Positions 1 to 7,773 of a stretch of 23,206 bases of DNA are shown here, piece after piece (position 1 is the first letter of the stretch; each line of letters begins with the position of its first letter). The translations under genes were made by a program, and so were the position numbers. The notes below the pieces were generated by a model. It was not told the DNA's origin, did not search any database, and was given only the letters and a program-made list of their open reading frames with translations. The stretch is from JBGPRB01 sp964422155 (GTDB taxonomy: Bacteria > Chloroflexota > Dehalococcoidia > Dehalococcoidales > RBG-16-60-22): the NCBI GenBank assembly GCA_964422155.1, contig CAYQZZ010000032.1, positions 1-23,206 on the forward strand, given 5' to 3'.

Positions 1-1100
1 ACTTCGTCATCTACGGACCGCGGCAGTGGGAAGGGCTGGTCAGCGAAATCCAGGTGAAGATGCTGGACGCCAACCCGCTGAAGCGCTTAACCTACAAACT
101 GTTCCTGCCGGTAGGACATAAAATCGCCGACATGAAATTCGAGGGGAAAACACCGAGCCTTTTCTGGCGTATTCTTCACGGCATCGCCTATCTGGCTCTG
201 TTCAGACCCCTCAAGGACAGGCTGGGACTGAGTAAAGTCAGGTTCGCCGTGACAGGAAGCTCGGTCTTGAGCCTAGATACCTTCCGCCTTATCCACGCTA
301 TCGGCGTCGAGCTCAGGCAGTGCTATGCCAGCACCGAGGCTGGCCTGATATCCTCCCACAGCAAGGGAGAAATTAAGTTCGAGAGCGTCGGGCGGCCGGC
401 ACTGGGCACCTCACTCAGAATAACCAGGGAAGGCGAACTCCTGGTTACCAGCGACTGCATGTTCACCGGTTACCACAAAAACTCTGAAAAAACGGCGGTC
501 ACCCTGATAGACGGCTGGTGCCATACCGGGGACGCCGTCAACATCAACGAGCAGGGGCACCTGATATTCATGGACCGTCTGGAGCACATGGGTATACTGA
601 AATCGGGCGCTAAATACGCTCCGCAGTATATCGAGGGCAGGCTCAGGTTCAGTCCCTATATCAAGGATGCGATGGTCATCGGGGGCAAGGACAAAGAATA
701 CGTTTCAGCCATCGTCAACATAGATTTTGCCATGGTAGGGAAGTGGGCGGAACGTAACCATATTCCATACACGACATTCGTCGACCTTTCCCAGAAAAAA
801 GAGGTAGCCGACCTGGTGAGGCAGGACCTGGAACGGGTCAACGGCTACCTGCCGGAACAGTCCCGGGTGCAGAAGTTCGTCCTGCTGCACAAGGAGTTCG
901 ACCCGGATGAAGCGGAACTGACGCGGACGAGGAAGCTGAGAAGAGAGTTCATGGAGCAACGGTATAAAGACCTGATTGATGCTCTATACGGGAACAGGGA
1001 CAAGATAGATGTCCAGGCACCCGTGACTTATAGAGACGGACGGAAAGGCGTCGTCACCACCAGCATTAGAGTAAGAACAGTTAAAGAAAATAATCAATAG
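1..1100 (+). CDS. Long-chain acyl-CoA synthetase (AMP-binding), 5'-truncated by window edge
   Basis: The reading frame is open from base 3 to the TAG at 1098-1100, so the gene starts outside the window. The first in-frame GTG (54) is internal: the residues before it read FVIYGPRQWEGLVSEIQ, a stretch typical of FadD/FAA-type enzymes. Adenylating-enzyme motifs follow in order: an A4/A5-like region with CYASTEAG, an A7-like TGD within GWCHTGD, an A8-like hinge starting MDRLEHMG, and near the C-terminus LTRTRKLRR, which supplies the A10-type lysine. Family knowledge: these enzymes make acyl-AMP and then acyl-CoA from fatty or related carboxylic acids at the inner membrane face. The livH gene begins 32 bp downstream on the same strand, so the ligase probably activates the acid that the transporter imports. 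The A8 hinge is atypical (HMGILKSG), so the exact substrate is uncertain. Confidence 0.88.
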   Translation, partial: FVIYGPRQWEGLVSEIQVKMLDANPLKRLTYKLFLPVGHKIADMKFEGKTPSLFWRILHGIAYLALFRPLKDRLGLSKVRFAVTGSSVLSLDTFRLIHAIGVELRQCYASTEAGLISSHSKGEIKFESVGRPALGTSLRITREGELLVTSDCMFTGYHKNSEKTAVTLIDGWCHTGDAVNINEQGHLIFMDRLEHMGILKSGAKYAPQYIEGRLRFSPYIKDAMVIGGKDKEYVSAIVNIDFAMVGKWAERNHIPYTTFVDLSQKKEVADLVRQDLERVNGYLPEQSRVQKFVLLHKEFDPDEAELTRTRKLRREFMEQRYKDLIDALYGNRDKIDVQAPVTYRDGRKGVVTTSIRVRTVKENNQ

Positions 1101-1132
1101 CCAGAGTTAAGTAACTATAAGGACAAAAAACG

Positions 1133-2020
1133 ATGAATGAACTGCTGCAATACGTAATTACAGGACTGGCACTGGGTGTCGTTTATGCGTTGATTGCGCT
1201 CGGGTTTGTAGTTGTCTGGAAATCTAGCGGAGTAGCAAATCTGGCGCTGGGACAGCTGGTGCTCCTTTCCTCATGGTTCACCTACGGAATGCTGTCACAG
1301 GCAGGACTCCCGGTGTGGGTGGGCATCCCGCTGGTGATTGTTTTCGCCCTGGTCCTGGGATGGGCAATTGAGAGGTTTACACTGCGTCCTCTGATTGCTC
1401 AACCAATCCTGTCTTTAATCGCCGTCACGCTGGGGCTGGCTTACTTTTTCGAGGGGCTCGTGGGCATTGTCTGGCCGAGGAGCCTGGCATCCATGCCACA
1501 CCTTTTCCCCCAGGAGCCGGTACACATCGGTACTGCCGTCATCAAGCAAGAATTCCTCTGGGCAGCCGTTATCTCACTGGTTCTATTCGGTTTGCTGACC
1601 CTTTTCTTCAGATACCATAAAATGGGTATCGCCATGCGGGCTGCTGCCGACGACCAGATGGCAGTACAGGCTTGCGGTATACCGGTGACCAGAATCTTCT
1701 CGACATCGTGGATGTTTGCCTGTGTACTGGCGGCCGTTGGAGGGATTCTCGTATCGAGCATTGGTAATATCAGTAAAGCTCCCCTGGTAGAAACCGGGCT
1801 TCAAGCTTTTTCAGTAGTCATACTGGGCGGGCTCGATTCATTCCTTGGAGCCATCATTGCCGGACCCATAATTGGCCTCGCGGAAACAATCGGGGGTGGT
1901 TATTTAACCAAATTGACATGGGAAGGAATCAAAGAGGTAATTCCATTTATCATCATCATAATCGTGATGTTCATTAAACCCTATGGTCTGTTCGGCGAAA
2001 CCCGCATCGAGAGGATTTAA
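1133..2020 (+). CDS. livH: Liv-type ABC transporter permease LivH
   Basis: This is a 295-residue, highly hydrophobic protein with about eight membrane segments and no cleavable signal. The loop VILGGLDSFLGAIIAGPIIG (about residues 227-246) is the conserved cytoplasmic coupling region of LivH-family permeases. The ATG at 1133 has an AAGGA Shine-Dalgarno at 1119-1123. The gene ends one base before the livM ATG, so the two permeases are probably co-translated and form the heterodimeric channel. Family members move branched-chain amino acids, amides, or aromatic and dicarboxylic acids. The flanking acyl-CoA ligase genes favour an organic acid, which is inference. Confidence 0.93.
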   Translation: MNELLQYVITGLALGVVYALIALGFVVVWKSSGVANLALGQLVLLSSWFTYGMLSQAGLPVWVGIPLVIVFALVLGWAIERFTLRPLIAQPILSLIAVTLGLAYFFEGLVGIVWPRSLASMPHLFPQEPVHIGTAVIKQEFLWAAVISLVLFGLLTLFFRYHKMGIAMRAAADDQMAVQACGIPVTRIFSTSWMFACVLAAVGGILVSSIGNISKAPLVETGLQAFSVVILGGLDSFLGAIIAGPIIGLAETIGGGYLTKLTWEGIKEVIPFIIIIIVMFIKPYGLFGETRIERI

Positions 2021-2021
2021 G

Positions 2022-3074
2022 ATGTACTTACCTGCCGGGACAAGAAATTACGGCTATGCCGAGGATATGGCAATCTTCCGCACCAGAACGCACTGGTTAT
2101 TGCTTATCGTGCTGCTGCTTTTACTGTTCACCGCTCCTTTATGGTTCGGCAACCACTGGCTCGGCATAGCCAACCGGATTGGTATCACTATTATCTCCGT
2201 TACCGGATTGAATATACTGACCGGCTATTGCGGTCAACTCTCTATCGGGCATGCTGGATTTATGGCGGTTGGCGCGTATACATCAGCTATACTCGTAGGC
2301 AAGTTCGACCAGCCGTTTATCGCAGGGTTGCTCTGTGCAGGCGTTATGTCCGGGCTTATCGGTATTCTCTTCGGCGTACCTTCTCTGCGGGTAAAGGGCT
2401 TTTATTTGGCAATATCTACCATCGCCGCCCAATTTATTATTATGTGGGTACTCGAACACTGGACATCATTAACTGGTCCCAATGGAATAATGGACGTCGG
2501 ACCCGCCTCATTCGGCGGAATCGTTCTCAAGACCCCCACCAGCGAATTCTACTTGATTCTTATCATAACCATCATCACTATCTTTGCCGCCAAGAACACT
2601 GCCCGTACCAGGATAGGCAGAGCTTTTGTGGCTATCCGTGACAACGACCTCGCCGCCGAGGTTATGGGCATTAACCTTTTCCGCTACAAGCTTACTGCCT
2701 TCTTCATCGGCTGTTTCTTCGCGGGTATCGCCGGTTCCCTGCTCGCGCATACCAGTCGCTCAATCAGCCCAGACTATTTCCAGTTTAAAGACTCCATCCT
2801 CTTTATCGGAATGATTATTATCGGAGGTTTGGGCACGACAATTGGACCAATATTTGGCGTGACATTTATCCGTCTTCTTGATGAGCTCGTAACCCAGCTA
2901 TCTCCCACTCTGCAAACTGCTCTTCCTGATATACTCGCCGGCTTTACATCAGGCATAGCACCAATGTTGTTCGGCTTGACAATTGTGCTGTTCCTGATAT
3001 TCGAACCGAGGGGACTGGCACACCGCTGGCAGTTGTTTAAGTCAGCCTACAGGTATTGGCCCTTCTCCTATTAA
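2022..3074 (+). CDS. livM: Liv-type ABC transporter permease LivM
   Basis: This is a 350-residue polytopic permease. The LivM hallmark GYCGQLSIGHAGF is at residues 68-80, and the coupling loop GMIIIGGLGTTIGPIFG is near the C-terminus. The chosen ATG (2022) has a GAGAGG Shine-Dalgarno at 2009-2014 and lies one base after the livH stop. The frame also opens at 1983 inside livH, but that longer form would have no own ribosome site. A second in-frame ATG 15 codons later (before AIFRTRTHW) is possible. With LivH it forms the inner-membrane channel, powered by the LivF and LivG ATPases encoded in this window. Confidence 0.93.
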   Translation: MYLPAGTRNYGYAEDMAIFRTRTHWLLLIVLLLLLFTAPLWFGNHWLGIANRIGITIISVTGLNILTGYCGQLSIGHAGFMAVGAYTSAILVGKFDQPFIAGLLCAGVMSGLIGILFGVPSLRVKGFYLAISTIAAQFIIMWVLEHWTSLTGPNGIMDVGPASFGGIVLKTPTSEFYLILIITIITIFAAKNTARTRIGRAFVAIRDNDLAAEVMGINLFRYKLTAFFIGCFFAGIAGSLLAHTSRSISPDYFQFKDSILFIGMIIIGGLGTTIGPIFGVTFIRLLDELVTQLSPTLQTALPDILAGFTSGIAPMLFGLTIVLFLIFEPRGLAHRWQLFKSAYRYWPFSY

Positions 3075-3161
3075 ACAAAGAATGAGGTGATTTGTTATGT
3101 GAAAACAACAAATAAAATGGAAGGCTTAATCAAAGGAGAAAATTTTCTAGGAGGGGAAAAA

Positions 3162-4427
3162 ATGAAACACAAAAAATTGACATTACTGATGTTCGTATTA
3201 ACGGTGATTTTATTAGTTATGCCGCTTCTTACTTCATGCGGACAAAAGGCTCAACCTGGACAGGTGCTGAAGGTGGGTGTGATGACACCATCGACCGGAC
3301 CGGTGCCGGAGAAAGGAATCCCCGGGCAGCATGGCTTTGCAGACGCAGTCGGGTACATCAATAACGAACTTGACGGCGCTGGCGGTTATCCGATTGAACT
3401 GGTCTGGCGTGATTCCGCCTACGATATGCAGAAAGTGGGCACCATAGTCCAGGAGTTTATGGATTCTGGCTGTTTGATTTTCGCCACCCATTCTTCGACG
3501 GAAATGAAGGCAGCATCAGGTAAGTCCAATGAAGTTGGTTTTCCCGGTCTTGCGGCATTCATCTCAACGATAAATTTACACCCCACGACTCATGTGTATG
3601 GACCGACTCCTGATTACGGCGATGATTGGATAGCCTTCGCCGAATACTATATGAAGAACATCTGGAAGGGCCCGGGAAAACCGAAGATGGCTCTCCACGC
3701 ACTGGCTAACCCAACCGGCCTAGGTATGAGGCACGGCGCTCAGGCAAAGGCAGATGAGCTTGGCATAGAAATAGTGGACACCGCGGAACATAAAATAAGC
3801 ACTATCGATGAGACGGTAAGCTTGCAGAAAATGAAAGATAAGAAAATAGATGTGCTTTTCATTTCCAGCACACCGGCGCCTACTGCGGTTATCATTAAAA
3901 ATGCCAAAGCACTGGGAATGTACCCCGGCATCACCATCGGTTGCGCTGCGGCAAGTTTCGGCAAGGCACTGGTTGACCTGGGTGGCGGTGACGTCGAAGG
4001 CGTTTATGGTGTGGCACATACAGCTAACTGGGGTGATAACGTCCCCGGCATTACCAAAGCTAAGGAATATTGCCAGAAAAACAACCCACAAGACTTGAAT
4101 AACGATGACTACCTCTCCTGCTGGACCACAATGCTGGTTATGAGGGAAATTCTGACACAAGCAGTGAAAAATGCCGGTTATGAAACTCTATCAAAAGGTG
4201 GTGCAGAGGCGTGGAAAGCGGTAGAGGAACAAGGCATCAAGAAGCTCAAGGGCTATACCGCAGAAGGATTGGTAGGTGGCACGGTTAGATATGTCGGGGG
4301 TGGTGATAACAGGTTGGACAATTATCTGCGGCTCTATAAAGTTAGTGGTGGGAAGTCTGTGGCGATTGGCGACTGGCAAGAAGCGCCACTAATAAAATAC
4401 GAGGAATTGTCATGGTGGGGTAAGTAA
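3162..4427 (+). CDS. Liv-type substrate-binding lipoprotein (LivK/type 1 periplasmic-binding fold)
   Basis: The 421-residue product has a lipoprotein signal: basic MKHKK, a hydrophobic core and the lipobox LTSC with Cys26 as lipidation site. The mature part begins with a typical type 1 periplasmic-binding motif (KVGVMTPSTGPVPEKG) and contains the hinge-like FISSTPAPTAVIIKNAKALG. The start at 3162 is set by a strong AGGAGG at 3149-3154, seven bases upstream. The frame is open back to 3087, but that form would hide the signal peptide. The protein should capture substrate outside the membrane and deliver it to LivHM. Its pocket cannot be read from sequence. Family members with this gene context often bind aromatic or other organic acids, so the name LivK does not imply an amino-acid ligand. 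Confidence 0.9.
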   Translation: MKHKKLTLLMFVLTVILLVMPLLTSCGQKAQPGQVLKVGVMTPSTGPVPEKGIPGQHGFADAVGYINNELDGAGGYPIELVWRDSAYDMQKVGTIVQEFMDSGCLIFATHSSTEMKAASGKSNEVGFPGLAAFISTINLHPTTHVYGPTPDYGDDWIAFAEYYMKNIWKGPGKPKMALHALANPTGLGMRHGAQAKADELGIEIVDTAEHKISTIDETVSLQKMKDKKIDVLFISSTPAPTAVIIKNAKALGMYPGITIGCAAASFGKALVDLGGGDVEGVYGVAHTANWGDNVPGITKAKEYCQKNNPQDLNNDDYLSCWTTMLVMREILTQAVKNAGYETLSKGGAEAWKAVEEQGIKKLKGYTAEGLVGGTVRYVGGGDNRLDNYLRLYKVSGGKSVAIGDWQEAPLIKYEELSWWGK

Positions 4428-4440
4428 GAAACAGAAACGT

Positions 4441-4464
4441 GGGGCGCTGCCGCGGCGGAGCCCC
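4441..4464 (+). promoter_or_regulatory. GC-rich intercistronic hairpin between binding-protein gene and livF
   Basis: GGGGC (4441-4445) pairs with GCCCC (4460-4464), with further GC pairing possible inside. No T tract follows, so it is not a standard terminator. In many binding-protein transporter operons a hairpin at this place protects the upstream mRNA and keeps the binding protein in excess over the ATPases. That role is inferred here. The livF Shine-Dalgarno (GGGGAG, 4471-4476) lies just beyond the stem. Confidence 0.45.
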
Positions 4465-4484
4465 CTAATAGGGGAGAACCATAG

Positions 4485-5276
4485 ATGCTCAGGTTAAACA
4501 ACATTGAGGTTACCTATCTCAATGTCATCAGGGTATTGCACGGCGTTTCCCTGGCTGTGGAAGACGGTGCTATTATTGCCCTCCTCGGCGCGAATGGCGC
4601 CGGCAAGAGCACTACCCTTAAAGCGATTTCTGGGCTGCTGCGCGTTGAAGAGGGAGATGTGACCGATGGCAGCATCGAGTGGAACGGCGAGAGAATAGAT
4701 AAAAAAAGCGCCGAACAGATAGGTAAGCTGGGCCTTATCCAGGCGCTGGAAGGTCGTCACGTCTTCGAGCACCTGACCACCGAGGAAAACCTGATGGTGG
4801 GCGCCCATAACCGCCGCGACCGACGTGCCGTCAAGCAGGACATGGAGATGGTCTACGATTACTTCCCGCGCCTGAAAGAGCTGCACCGGAACACGGCCGG
4901 GTACCTTTCCGGCGGCGAGCAGCAAATGCTGGTCATCGGCCGGGCAATGATGGCCACGCCGAAGCTTATGATGCTGGACGAGCCATCGCTGGGCCTGGCG
5001 CCATTGCTCGTCGAAGAGATATACGATATCATCAAGCGGTTTAACACCGAGCAGAAAACATCGGTCTTGCTCGTGGAGCAGAATGTGCGGATTGCCCTGA
5101 GCATCGCCAACTACGGCTATGTCATGGAAAACGGGCGGGTCGTGCTTGACGGCAGCGCCGATTTCCTGAAGAATAATGAGGACGTGAAAGAGTTTTACAT
5201 GGGCCTTTCTGCCTTGGGTACCAAGAAAAGCTACCGCGAGGTGAAGCATTACAAGAGGAGAAAGAGATGGCTGTAA
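4485..5276 (+). CDS. livF: Liv-type ABC transporter ATP-binding protein LivF
   Basis: This is a 263-residue ABC ATPase with Walker A GANGAGKST (35-43), signature LSGGEQ (141-146), Walker B LMMLDEP (161-167), and VEQN in place of the H-loop histidine, which is usual for LivF. It would couple ATP hydrolysis to LivHM together with LivG. The ATG at 4485 follows GGGGAG at 4471-4476. The C-terminal tail is basic (KHYKRRKRWL). The last 10 bases overlap the start of the PaaK-like gene, implying translational coupling. The usual livG neighbour is absent here and lies on the opposite strand after the next gene. Confidence 0.94.
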   Translation: MLRLNNIEVTYLNVIRVLHGVSLAVEDGAIIALLGANGAGKSTTLKAISGLLRVEEGDVTDGSIEWNGERIDKKSAEQIGKLGLIQALEGRHVFEHLTTEENLMVGAHNRRDRRAVKQDMEMVYDYFPRLKELHRNTAGYLSGGEQQMLVIGRAMMATPKLMMLDEPSLGLAPLLVEEIYDIIKRFNTEQKTSVLLVEQNVRIALSIANYGYVMENGRVVLDGSADFLKNNEDVKEFYMGLSALGTKKSYREVKHYKRRKRWL

Positions 5277-6550
5277 AGTCCCGGAAAAACGAGTTCTTTG
5301 ACGAACTGGAAATAATGTCCCCTTTAGCCCGCAGCCAATACCTCGACCTGAAGCTTTCCGAGACGGTAGAGCACGCTTACCGGCACGCTCCTGCTGTGAA
5401 AAAGCTTTTCGATAAGGCCGGTGTCAGCCCCGAACAAATTCGCACGGTCAAAGACCTGGAAAAACTGCCCGTTACCAGGAAGACCGACCTCCTGGAGATG
5501 CAGAGGGCGAACCTGCCTTACGGCGGAGTTGCCGCTATACCGCTTGAAGACATCAAGCGTGTCTTTATTTCCCCCGGACCGATTTACGAGATGCAACCGT
5601 CCAGTATCAAGTGGTTCGCCAAGTCTTTCTGGGCGGCGGGGTTCCGAAAGGGCGACGTGGTCATCAACACCTTTACCTACCACATGTCCCCGGCGGGTAT
5701 ACTATTCCACGAGGCTATACGTGACTGCGGGGCGACGGTGGTCGTGGCGGGCACCGGCAATACCGACCTCCAGATACAGATAATGAAAGACCTCAGAGTT
5801 ACCGGATTTGTGGGCACCCCCAGCTTTCTGATGACCGTTATCAAGCGAGCGGAGGAAATGGGCCACAACTTGAAGAAAGATTTTTCTCTCAAACGCGCCT
5901 GGTTCACCGGCGAAATGCTCCCGCCTTCACTCAGGAAGACCTTTGAGGAAGACTATAATATTAACACTTACCAGACTTATGCCGTCACCGAGCCGGGCGG
6001 CGCCATCGCCTACGAATGCCACCGGAAGTCCGGCATGCACCTCATGGATGAATACGTTACGGAGATAGTCGACCCCGAGACGGGGAAGCAACTGGGTCCC
6101 GGTGAGGTCGGTGAAATCGTCACCACGCAACTGCTCAATAAAAACTGGGGACTGATACGGTTCGGGACAGGTGATTTATCCTCGTATATCACAGAGCCGT
6201 GCCCCTGCGGCCGCACCGCCAACAGAATTACCGGCATCGTCGGTAGGGCAGGGGACGCGGTAAAGGTGAGGGGCATGTTCATCGTGGCCAAGCAGGCGGA
6301 GCAGGCGATTATGAGTTTCAGTCAGGTCGCCAGGTATCAACTGATTGTGGGACGCCGCCAGCACCGTGACGAAATGACCCTCAAAGTGGAATTAAAAGAT
6401 AGTATGGCTGATAAAGCCAGACTCTCAGTTGACATAAATAATAAGTTCCAGGATATCTGCCGCATTAAGATAGACAGTATTGAGTTCGTTGACCCAGGAA
6501 CTATCTCTGAAAAACAGCAGGGGATTACAGACGAGAGGAAGTGGGAGTAA
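5267..6550 (+). CDS. PaaK-like AMP-ligase family protein with altered adenylation motifs
   Basis: The 427-residue product has the PaaK/coenzyme F390 synthetase layout. The region TYQTYAVTEPGG (234-245) matches A5, RFGTGD (298-303) matches A7, and VGRAGDAVKVRG (325-336) matches A8. Family knowledge: PaaK makes phenylacetyl-CoA through an acyl-AMP. Two landmarks are altered. Where the Ser/Thr/Gly-rich P-loop (SSGTTG type) should follow RVF, the sequence reads ISPGPIYEMQ (101-110). Where the C-terminal A10 lysine (GKAKR type) should be, it reads QQGITDERKW. Either catalysis differs or the protein is not a ligase. The ATG (5267) overlaps livF and has AGAGGAG at 5254-5260, so it belongs to the transporter operon. 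Phenylacetate as substrate is not supported. Confidence 0.82.
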   Translation: MAVKSRKNEFFDELEIMSPLARSQYLDLKLSETVEHAYRHAPAVKKLFDKAGVSPEQIRTVKDLEKLPVTRKTDLLEMQRANLPYGGVAAIPLEDIKRVFISPGPIYEMQPSSIKWFAKSFWAAGFRKGDVVINTFTYHMSPAGILFHEAIRDCGATVVVAGTGNTDLQIQIMKDLRVTGFVGTPSFLMTVIKRAEEMGHNLKKDFSLKRAWFTGEMLPPSLRKTFEEDYNINTYQTYAVTEPGGAIAYECHRKSGMHLMDEYVTEIVDPETGKQLGPGEVGEIVTTQLLNKNWGLIRFGTGDLSSYITEPCPCGRTANRITGIVGRAGDAVKVRGMFIVAKQAEQAIMSFSQVARYQLIVGRRQHRDEMTLKVELKDSMADKARLSVDINNKFQDICRIKIDSIEFVDPGTISEKQQGITDERKWE

Positions 6551-6557
6551 GGGGCGG

Positions 6558-7376
6558 TTACTTTTTCTCTTCCCCCAGGTAAGCGGCGATAACCTGCGGG
6601 TTGTTTTTAATTTCTTCCGGGGTGCCCTCGGCAATTTTCTTACCGAAGTCCAGCACGACAATCCTGTCGGCGATATCCATGACTACACCCATGTCATGCT
6701 CGACAAGGACGATACAGCCGACGCCGTCCCGCAGGACGGGAGTATCGGGGTAGGTGACCCCCTGGCCTTCGAAGATATCGATGATAAAGCGGGCGATATC
6801 CTCCTTTTCCTCCAGGTTCATACCCGCCATCGGCTCGTCTAAAAGTAAGACCTTCGGCTCCAACGCTAACGCTCTACCCAGCTCTACCCGCTTACGCATA
6901 CCGTAAGGGAGCATGCCGACCGTTTTCTTGCGAATCGACTCAATTTCCAGGAAGTCTATAATGTCTTCTACGGTTTTGCGGTGCACAACTTCCTCTTTGT
7001 GCGCCCACCCGAAATACAGGGCGCTGCTCAACACATTCTGCTTCATCAGGACATGCCGGGCCGCCATGATATTGTCCAGAGTGCTCAGACCGGTATAAAG
7101 CTCGATGTTCTGAAAGGTCCTGGCAAGACCCAGTCTGGCGGCTTTATCCGGACGGATGTGCGTGATTCTCTTGTCGCCAAAATAGATATCACCCGCCTGC
7201 GGCTTGTAAAAACCGTTGATACAGTTCAGCAGGCAGGTCTTACCGGCGCCGTTGGGTCCGATGACAGCCAGAATCTCTTTATCCCTGACATCCACGTTGA
7301 TATCGGTCAGAGCCTTTACGCCGCCGAAGGAAAGAGTAAGATTTTCAATTCGTATTTTTACGCCGTTAGAGCTCAT
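6558..7376 (-). CDS. livG: Liv-type ABC transporter ATP-binding protein LivG, with 13-residue insert
   Basis: This 272-residue ABC ATPase has Walker A GPNGAGKT (40-47), a divergent signature LPYGMRKR (156-163), Walker B VLLLDEP (176-182) and the H-loop in VLVEHDMG. The C-terminal DFGKKIAEGTPEEI is typical of LivG. It supplies the ATPase missing from the + strand operon. It converges on the PaaK-like gene with only 7 bp between the two stops, so antisense overlap of transcripts is likely. Between GVT and IVLVEHD lie 13 extra residues (209-221, YPDTPVLRDGVGC) not expected in LivG. The start ATG at 7376 has no clear Shine-Dalgarno and sits 12 bp after the upstream small ORF, suggesting coupled translation. 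Confidence 0.92.
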   Translation of the reverse strand: MSSNGVKIRIENLTLSFGGVKALTDINVDVRDKEILAVIGPNGAGKTCLLNCINGFYKPQAGDIYFGDKRITHIRPDKAARLGLARTFQNIELYTGLSTLDNIMAARHVLMKQNVLSSALYFGWAHKEEVVHRKTVEDIIDFLEIESIRKKTVGMLPYGMRKRVELGRALALEPKVLLLDEPMAGMNLEEKEDIARFIIDIFEGQGVTYPDTPVLRDGVGCIVLVEHDMGVVMDIADRIVVLDFGKKIAEGTPEEIKNNPQVIAAYLGEEKK

Positions 7377-7388
7377 ATTCTTGATACT

Positions 7389-7631
7389 TTAAATACCCAG
7401 CCACTTATTCCGGTACTGAACTATCCTTTGGCACTCGGACCCGCTGCAACCCAGCTTCTTACCCGATTGCTTACTCTTCTTTTTAACTGCTCCGGCGGTT
7501 TCCGTATCAGGCGAGGCATATTTATGATGGCCGGTACATATAGACGCGCCGTCACCATAGACCAAAAGGGTGACTTCGTCATCAACGTCTTCGCAGTATA
7601 TAGTAGTCGCAGTAATTTCCCAATCAGGCAT
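7389..7631 (-). CDS. Small hypothetical protein upstream of livG
   Basis: An 80-residue acidic-then-basic protein starts MPDWEITATTIYCEDVDDEV and has three cysteines outside the first (CTGHH, GCSGSEC). It has no signal peptide and no membrane segment. I do not recognise a named domain. It ends 12 bp before the livG ATG, and a promoter-like pair (7662-7690) precedes it, so it could be the first gene of a livG transcript. The ATG has only a weak GGGA upstream. A longer + strand frame (6981-7811) overlaps it but is antisense to livG. The protein-like composition supports a real gene; function is unknown. Confidence 0.6.
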   Translation of the reverse strand: MPDWEITATTIYCEDVDDEVTLLVYGDGASICTGHHKYASPDTETAGAVKKKSKQSGKKLGCSGSECQRIVQYRNKWLGI

Positions 7632-7661
7632 GAAAGAAAATCCCAGCTTACAGTTACTTTT

Positions 7662-7690
7662 ATCTTACTATTAAACAGATGGGAATTCAA
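7662..7690 (-). promoter_or_regulatory. Promoter-like -35/-10 for the small ORF and livG
   Basis: Read on the - strand, TTGAAT (7685-7690) and TAAGAT (7662-7667) are separated by 17 bases. The pair points at the 80-residue ORF at 7631 and livG. It lies back to back with the tRNA promoter. Identified by consensus only. Confidence 0.5.
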
Positions 7691-7700
7691 ACAGGTTCTC

Positions 7701-7729
7701 TTGATATTGAGAGACTATCGGGGTAAAAT
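7701..7729 (+). promoter_or_regulatory. Sigma-70-like promoter of the CAU tRNA
   Basis: TTGATA (7701-7706) and TAAAAT (7724-7729) are spaced by exactly 17 bases, 44 bp before the mature tRNA. This is close to consensus and is the best promoter match seen in the window. Confidence 0.65.
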
Positions 7730-7773
7730 AGTTGAGACGGGGAGGAGAGAGTTCACTTCCACAACGCTTTCGA

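Noticed and set aside
3087..3161. N-terminal extension of the binding-protein ORF
   Set aside because: It would bury the lipoprotein signal; the ATG at 3162 has AGGAGG at ideal spacing.
4494..5249. 251-codon - strand frame inside livF
   Set aside because: Full-length antisense shadow of a clear ABC ATPase; its composition follows the livF codons.
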